Source: an uncultured Clostridium sp. (lineage in GTDB: Bacteria; Bacillota; Clostridia; TANB77; CAG-508). From it: DNA of 9,474 nt. This document shows positions 5,751 to 9,474 of the stretch, piece by piece. The stretch covers positions 1-9,474 of the forward strand of contig CAJKVD010000015.1 of NCBI GenBank assembly GCA_905203195.1, in the 5' to 3' direction. The translations under genes and the position numbers were made by a program. The stretch's first letter is position 1, and each line of letters starts with the position of its first letter. The notes under the pieces are model-generated. The model was not told where the DNA came from. It worked only from the letters and a program-made list of their open reading frames with translations, and did not search any database.

Positions 5751-6527
5751 GTGAGAAATCTATTAAAGAAAATATTGAATAATAATTTTTTTCATATTGG
5801 AATTTTATTATTTATTATATTTGTGATCATGTTTGTGGTTGGAATTGTAATTATCAAATATGATGTTGAAGGTGAAACTAATATGCCATATGTCCTTTCA
5901 AAAATATCTATAATTAGTTCGTCAGAGGGTAAAGATAAAGAAGATAAAGTTGAAGGAAACCAATGGAATTTTTCGATTGATCAAAATAATGATATTTATT
6001 TATATATTGATAAAAATCCCGATTATAAAAATAATAATGTAATTAATGATTTTATAAAGCAAGTAAGTATAATGGATATACAGGTCGAAAGAGAAAATCA
6101 GGATGGAGTTTTTAAAATATATAGACCATGTACTGAAAATCAAAGTGTTATTTTTTCTAATATAGACCAAGATATAGTAGAAGATTTGACATATAATGTA
6201 GAAAAAGATGCGGATTTGAAAAATATGCAGATTACAAACCAAGGAGGAATTCTTGCTTTTAGATGTGCTAATTGTGATGTTGCAAACTATATATCAAATG
6301 ATGTTGAAATTAATCATAATGAGTTATTAAGTAAAGCTAATATTTCTGAGGAAAAATTAAAAATGAATGTTAAGTTTAATTTGATAATGAAAATGAGTTC
6401 AGAGAAAATATATAAAACTGAAATTTCTTTGAATTTACCGTTAGAAGGTATTATACAAAGTGGAACAGTGTCAAAAGAATTTACAGATATGAGTGCATAT
6501 ATTTTTAAAAGAATAAAGAATGTATAA
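5751..6527 (+). CDS. Membrane-anchored protein of unknown function
   Basis: I do not recognise this 258-residue protein. A basic N-terminus (RNLLKK) is followed by one long hydrophobic helix at about 13-36, then about 220 mostly polar residues, so it is probably a single-pass membrane protein with an exported C-terminal domain. That domain alternates beta-like stretches (WNFSIDQNNDIYLYID at 72-87, ILAFRCANCD at 167-176). It has three cysteines: 127, and a CxxC pair at 172 and 175. An upstream in-frame ATG at 5733 is rejected, because the strong GGGAGGGGGG run (5735-5744) lies inside it. That run is well placed for the GTG at 5751. It starts 19 bases after tadA, so the two are likely co-transcribed, and ends just before the ffs promoter. 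No catalytic motif is visible. Confidence 0.85.
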   Translation: MRNLLKKILNNNFFHIGILLFIIFVIMFVVGIVIIKYDVEGETNMPYVLSKISIISSSEGKDKEDKVEGNQWNFSIDQNNDIYLYIDKNPDYKNNNVINDFIKQVSIMDIQVERENQDGVFKIYRPCTENQSVIFSNIDQDIVEDLTYNVEKDADLKNMQITNQGGILAFRCANCDVANYISNDVEINHNELLSKANISEEKLKMNVKFNLIMKMSSEKIYKTEISLNLPLEGIIQSGTVSKEFTDMSAYIFKRIKNV

Positions 6528-6534
6528 AAAACAC

Positions 6535-6563
6535 TTGCCAAAAAAAACAATTCATTATATAAT
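6535..6563 (+). promoter_or_regulatory. Promoter of the SRP RNA gene
   Basis: TTGCCA (6535-6540) and a perfect TATAAT (6558-6563) are separated by 17 bases. This places the start at about 6568-6571, exactly where the long SRP RNA helix begins. The -35 lies 7 bases after the stop codon of the unknown membrane protein. Confidence 0.85.
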
Positions 6564-6567
6564 ACAA

Positions 6568-6708
6568 ATGGTGTAGGAATTAATCTTTGTATAGAGGGTA
6601 ATTCGACAAAAGCCTATGAATCTTGTCAGGTCCGGAAGGAAGCAGCAATAAGTAGATACTTTTGTGTGGAGTACTCTCTATAGAGAGATTAACCCTTTAC
6701 CATTTTTC
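6568..6708 (+). ncRNA. ffs: Signal recognition particle RNA, small type
   Basis: This RNA binds Ffh (SRP54) and directs ribosomes making membrane proteins to the Sec translocon. The conserved apical domain CAGGTCCGGAAGGAAGCAGC (6627-6646) contains the GGAA tetraloop and the asymmetric Ffh-binding loop. Flanking bases pair into one long rod: 6606-6612 with 6659-6665, 6590-6600 with 6672-6682 (11 bp, one G-T), 6580-6586 with 6686-6692, and the ends near 6570-6572 with 6699-6701. There is no sign of the Alu-domain helices of the large Bacillus form, so it is the small type, here about 140 bases. The closing stem runs into TTTTTCTT (6703-6710), so the RNA probably ends on its own terminator. The exact ends are estimates. 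Confidence 0.93.
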
Positions 6709-6730
6709 TTGTATAAAGGATGTGATAATT

Positions 6731-8311
6731 GTGGGGTACACAGCTCTTTATAGAAAATTCAGACCAATGACTTTTGGAGAAATGGTTGGTCAAGAACATA
6801 TAACAAAAACACTAAAAAACCAAATTATGGCTAATAGGGTAGGGCATGCGTATTTATTTAATGGTGGGAGAGGTACAGGTAAAACATCTTCTGCAAAGAT
6901 TTTGGCTCGTGCAATAAATTGTTTAAATCCTAAAAATGGCGAACCATGTAATGAATGTGAGATTTGTAAAGCAGCTATAAATGGATCATTAACAGATATT
7001 GTTGAAATGGATGCAGCTTCAAACAATAGTGTTGAAGATGTTAGAAGTATAAGAGAAGAAGTTAATTTTTTACCTACAAAAGCCAAATATAGAGTATATA
7101 TTATAGATGAGGTTCATATGCTTTCAACAGGTGCTTTTAATGCTTTATTAAAAACATTGGAAGAACCGCCAGAACATGTAAAATTTATTTTGGCAACTAC
7201 TGAGCCACAAAAATTGCCAGCAACAATTTTGTCAAGATGCCAAAGGTTTGATTTTAAGCGAATTTCAAATGATGATATTATTAAAAGATTAAAAATTGTT
7301 TGTGAAGAGAGTAAAATTCAAATAACAGAAGGTGCATTTCAAATTATAGCTGTTTTATCAGAAGGAGCCATGAGAGATGCGTTGTCTATTTTGGAAAGAT
7401 GTATTCAAGATGGAGAAAATAAGATAGATGAAGATAAAATAAAAGATTTAGTGGGTATTCCTAAATTTGATTTTGTAAATAACATTATACAAGCTATTTT
7501 TGAATATAATGTAGATGATGTTATAAAAAATACAAATGATGTTTTAAATCAAGGAAAAGATTTAGATAATTTTTTGTGGGAAATGATAAAATATGTTAAA
7601 GATATTTTAGTTTTTCAAAGTACGAAAAAATTGGATTTGTATAATCAAGATGAGTTAAAAAAGATAGAAGCAGTTTCTATGGAAGTGCCAAAATTACGAC
7701 TTGTACAATTAATTTATGATTTGTCAGAATTGGCTAGTAGAATAAAGTGGTCTACTCAAAAAAGTATTGTTTTTGAGGCAGAAATGATTAAACTATGTGC
7801 TAAACCAGAAGAAATGATTGTAGTTCAAAATGTACAACAAACTTCAAAAACTCGATTGGTTTCTAATGCAAATACAAGTGTTGTAAATAGTATTCCAAAA
7901 AATTCTACTTCTCAAATTAATAATAATGTTAAGAAAAATGCAAAGCCAGAAATAAAAATAAATGCAACTTCAGGTGGTATTTCTAAGGCATGGCCTAATA
8001 TTTTGGGGAGTTTAAAAGATAGTGGAAGAATAGTCTTGTATACAAATTTGATAAATACACAGGTAAAAGAAATTAATGATATGACTGTTGGGATTGAGTT
8101 TTCAAAGGGATTGACTCCTTTTGGTAAAACTATTTTGGAAAAACAAGAAAATGTTAGAGAATTAAGTAAATTGGTTTCTATGGCTTGTGGTAAAGAGATG
8201 AATATACGATATATTGATACATCAAATGAAATAAAAGTAAAACCTACTTTGGAGCAAAATATTCAAAATTTTGCTAATGATGCAGATATACCATTTAATA
8301 TTATTGAATAA
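6731..8311 (+). CDS. dnaX: DNA polymerase III subunits gamma and tau
   Basis: DnaX is the ATPase of the clamp loader, which places the sliding clamp on primed DNA; the tau form links the loader to the polymerase. The 526-residue protein starts with the family's YTALYRKFRP. Walker A GGRGTGKT is at 45-52. Four zinc-binding cysteines are at 64, 73, 76 and 79. Walker B IIDE is at 124-127, followed by HML. Sensor and arginine-finger region ATTEPQKLPATILSRC ends at 170. The region after about 365 is low in conservation, as expected for the linker and C-terminal tau part. The GTG at 6731 is chosen: homologues start here and AAAGGA (6715-6720) is upstream, whereas earlier in-frame starts lie inside the SRP RNA. 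It begins about 22 bases after the SRP RNA, with ybaB and recR following. Confidence 0.96.
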   Translation: MGYTALYRKFRPMTFGEMVGQEHITKTLKNQIMANRVGHAYLFNGGRGTGKTSSAKILARAINCLNPKNGEPCNECEICKAAINGSLTDIVEMDAASNNSVEDVRSIREEVNFLPTKAKYRVYIIDEVHMLSTGAFNALLKTLEEPPEHVKFILATTEPQKLPATILSRCQRFDFKRISNDDIIKRLKIVCEESKIQITEGAFQIIAVLSEGAMRDALSILERCIQDGENKIDEDKIKDLVGIPKFDFVNNIIQAIFEYNVDDVIKNTNDVLNQGKDLDNFLWEMIKYVKDILVFQSTKKLDLYNQDELKKIEAVSMEVPKLRLVQLIYDLSELASRIKWSTQKSIVFEAEMIKLCAKPEEMIVVQNVQQTSKTRLVSNANTSVVNSIPKNSTSQINNNVKKNAKPEIKINATSGGISKAWPNILGSLKDSGRIVLYTNLINTQVKEINDMTVGIEFSKGLTPFGKTILEKQENVRELSKLVSMACGKEMNIRYIDTSNEIKVKPTLEQNIQNFANDADIPFNIIE

Positions 8312-8335
8312 TAAAGATTGAAAGGAGAATGGAAA

Positions 8336-8680
8336 ATGTCAAAAAGAGGTGGATTCCCAGGAGGTATGGGAGGATTCGGAGGAATGAATATAAACAATTT
8401 AATGAAAGAAGCTAAAAAAATGCAGGCAAGTATGGAAAAATCACAAGAAGAATTAGCTCAAAAAGAATTTGATGCTACTGCTGGTGGTGGTGCTATTAGT
8501 GTTAAGGTTTTAGGTGATAAAACCTTAAAGGAGATAAAAATTCAAAAAGATGTTGTTGATCCAGATGATGTAGAGATGTTAGAGGATTTAATTTTAACAT
8601 GTGTTAATGAGGCTTTAAGGAAGGTTGATTCAGCACAGGCTGCTGAACTTGGAAAATTTAATATACCAGGAATAATGTAA
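8336..8680 (+). CDS. ybaB: YbaB/EbfC nucleoid-associated protein
   Basis: This family forms small dimeric DNA-binding proteins that coat the nucleoid; the precise role is still unclear, but the gene is almost always next to recR. The 114-residue product has the usual features: a Gly/Phe/Met-rich start (FPGGMGGFGGMN, about 7-18), a helix NLMKEAKKMQASMEKSQEEL, then the conserved ATAGGGAISVKV and the closing segment ending in IPGIM. The ATG at 8336 has a strong AAAGGAG (8321-8327) eight bases upstream; an in-frame TTG at 8318 would place that site inside the gene and is rejected. It lies 24 bases after dnaX and 33 before recR, so the three form one operon. B. subtilis calls the same gene yaaK. 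Confidence 0.94.
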   Translation: MSKRGGFPGGMGGFGGMNINNLMKEAKKMQASMEKSQEELAQKEFDATAGGGAISVKVLGDKTLKEIKIQKDVVDPDDVEMLEDLILTCVNEALRKVDSAQAAELGKFNIPGIM

Positions 8681-8713
8681 AAATGTTGTAGCAAAAGAAA
8701 TGAGGAAGTAAAA

Positions 8714-9313
8714 ATGTCGTTATATTCACCATCGATTGAGAAATTAATTGAGAGTTTTGAAAGGTTGCCTAGTATTGGGCACAAAACAGCTTCTAGATTG
8801 GCTTTTTATATTTTAAATTCTACAGATGAGGAAACAAAGCAATTTGTTAATTCTATAATAGATGCAAAGAAAAATTTAAAATATTGTAGTAAATGTTTTA
8901 ATATTTCTGATACTGATCCATGTCCAATTTGTAATAATCCTAAGAGAGATCAGTCTTCTATATGTGTTGTAGAAGATGTGCGTGATATTGTTGCAATGGA
9001 AAAAACGCATGAATTTAAAGGAGTATATCATGTTTTACATGGTTCAATTTCTCCAATGAATGGAGTTGGACCAGATGATATTAAAATTAAGGAATTACTT
9101 TCAAGACTTATGAATGGACAGGTTAAAGAAGTAATTTTGGCTACTAATCCTAGGGTTGAGGGAGAGGCAACTGCTATGTATTTATCTAAATTGATTAAAC
9201 CATTGGGAATTAAAGTTACAAGGATAGCTCATGGAGTACCAGTTGGTGGGGATTTAGAATATACTGACGAAGTTACTTTAACTAAGGCTTTGGAAGGTAG
9301 AAGAGAGATATAA
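8714..9313 (+). CDS. recR: Recombination protein RecR
   Basis: RecR works with RecO (and RecF) to load RecA at gapped DNA in recombinational repair. The 199-residue protein has the usual length and all domains. A helix-hairpin-helix region ([13 protein letters not shown], 18-30) is followed by a C4 zinc finger with Cys58, 61, 70 and 73. The Toprim domain begins near 82 with CVVEDVRD (Glu87, Asp88, Asp91) and includes [12 protein letters not shown] (109-120). The Walker-B-like [12 protein letters not shown] and the C-terminal [18 protein letters not shown] are complete. The ATG has GAGGAAG about six bases upstream. It is the last gene of the dnaX-ybaB-recR operon, followed after 27 bases by a strong hairpin. 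Confidence 0.97.
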   Translation: MSLYSPSIEKLIESFERLPSIGHKTASRLAFYILNSTDEETKQFVNSIIDAKKNLKYCSKCFNISDTDPCPICNNPKRDQSSICVVEDVRDIVAMEKTHEFKGVYHVLHGSISPMNGVGPDDIKIKELLSRLMNGQVKEVILATNPRVEGEATAMYLSKLIKPLGIKVTRIAHGVPVGGDLEYTDEVTLTKALEGRREI

Positions 9314-9340
9314 GATAATATAATAAAATTTTGTAAATTA

Positions 9341-9388
9341 AAAGGATTCAAATTATTATACAAAAAAGTTTAATAATTTGAATCCTTT
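9341..9388 (+). terminator. 18-bp perfect hairpin after recR
   Basis: Bases 9341-9358 are the exact reverse complement of 9371-9388, with a 12-base loop that contains a run of six A. The downstream arm ends in CCTTT and is followed by CCTATAATAT, so the T-tract for rightward termination is short. Read leftward, the stem is followed by TAATTTACAAAATTTT. It probably ends the dnaX-ybaB-recR transcript and may act in both directions. Confidence 0.65.
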
Positions 9389-9410
9389 CCTATAATATAA
9401 AAAATAACAT

Positions 9411-9440
9411 GCACAGAAATTGCAAAGCAAATTTCTGTGC
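9411..9440. terminator. Second hairpin near the right edge, function unclear
   Basis: GCACAGAAATTGC (9411-9423) pairs with GCAAATTTCTGTGC (9427-9440) around a 3-base loop, with one bulged base. There is no T-tract on the plus strand. On the minus strand the stem is followed by ATGTTATTTTTT, so it might terminate leftward transcription from beyond the window. It could instead be the first stem of a structured leader RNA, since a TATAAT (9391-9396) lies just upstream. The last 34 bases hold no recognisable gene. Confidence 0.4.
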
Positions 9441-9474
9441 GAGAACAAAGACGCGGACTTTAAAATGTTCTAAT

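Noticed and set aside
6662..6730. N-terminal extension of dnaX
   Set aside because: The extra 23 codons come from the SRP RNA gene and its terminator; DnaX homologues begin at the YTALYRKFRP segment, matching the GTG at 6731.
6790..7086. Minus-strand open frame of 98 codons
   Set aside because: It is antisense to the most conserved part of dnaX, including Walker A, so it is a shadow of that gene.

Overview
The window is AT-rich (roughly 30% G+C by eye) and reads as the chromosome of a spore-forming low-GC Gram-positive bacterium, most likely a member of the Clostridia. The reasons are: a full-length spoIIR, candidate Spo0A boxes and a candidate sigma-F promoter; strong GGAGG-type ribosome binding sites; and the order tadA - SRP RNA - dnaX - ybaB - recR, which is also found in Bacillus subtilis and many Firmicutes. 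The genus cannot be fixed from the sequence. I see no insertion sequence, phage gene, CRISPR array or defence gene; most of the window is ordinary core genome.

Left part (1-1806): spoIIR lies on the minus strand with a hairpin terminator downstream and a good sigma-F-like promoter. Divergent from it, after a 366-bp AT-rich intergenic region, is a 163-residue MEDS-like protein. It has a near-consensus sigma-A promoter, three TGNCGAA-like Spo0A boxes upstream and its own terminator. The two divergent genes therefore look like a small sporulation-linked locus.

Centre (1860-4978): a eukaryotic-type (UAP1/AGX-like) UDP-sugar pyrophosphorylase is followed by an alpha-D-phosphohexomutase of the PgcA type. 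Together they would convert hexose-6-phosphate to hexose-1-phosphate to UDP-sugar for envelope polymers. A hairpin terminator sits between them, so expression of the mutase may be reduced by partial termination.

Translation and genome-maintenance block (4995-9313): a promoter, a terminator-like hairpin and tRNA-Arg(CCU) are followed by a tRNA-like element that occupies the leader of tadA. Next come a membrane-anchored protein of unknown function, the small SRP RNA (ffs) with its own strong promoter, and then dnaX, ybaB and recR. dnaX follows the SRP RNA so closely that it must depend at least partly on read-through from the ffs promoter. The cluster ends at an 18-bp perfect hairpin.

The most unusual feature is the tRNA-like element at 5160-5248. 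It repeats the T-arm and acceptor 3' end of the adjacent tRNA-Arg, with changes that keep the acceptor stem paired, and it ends 27 bases before the start of the tRNA-modifying enzyme gene tadA. The last 80 bases hold a second hairpin and the possible beginning of another transcript that the window cuts off.
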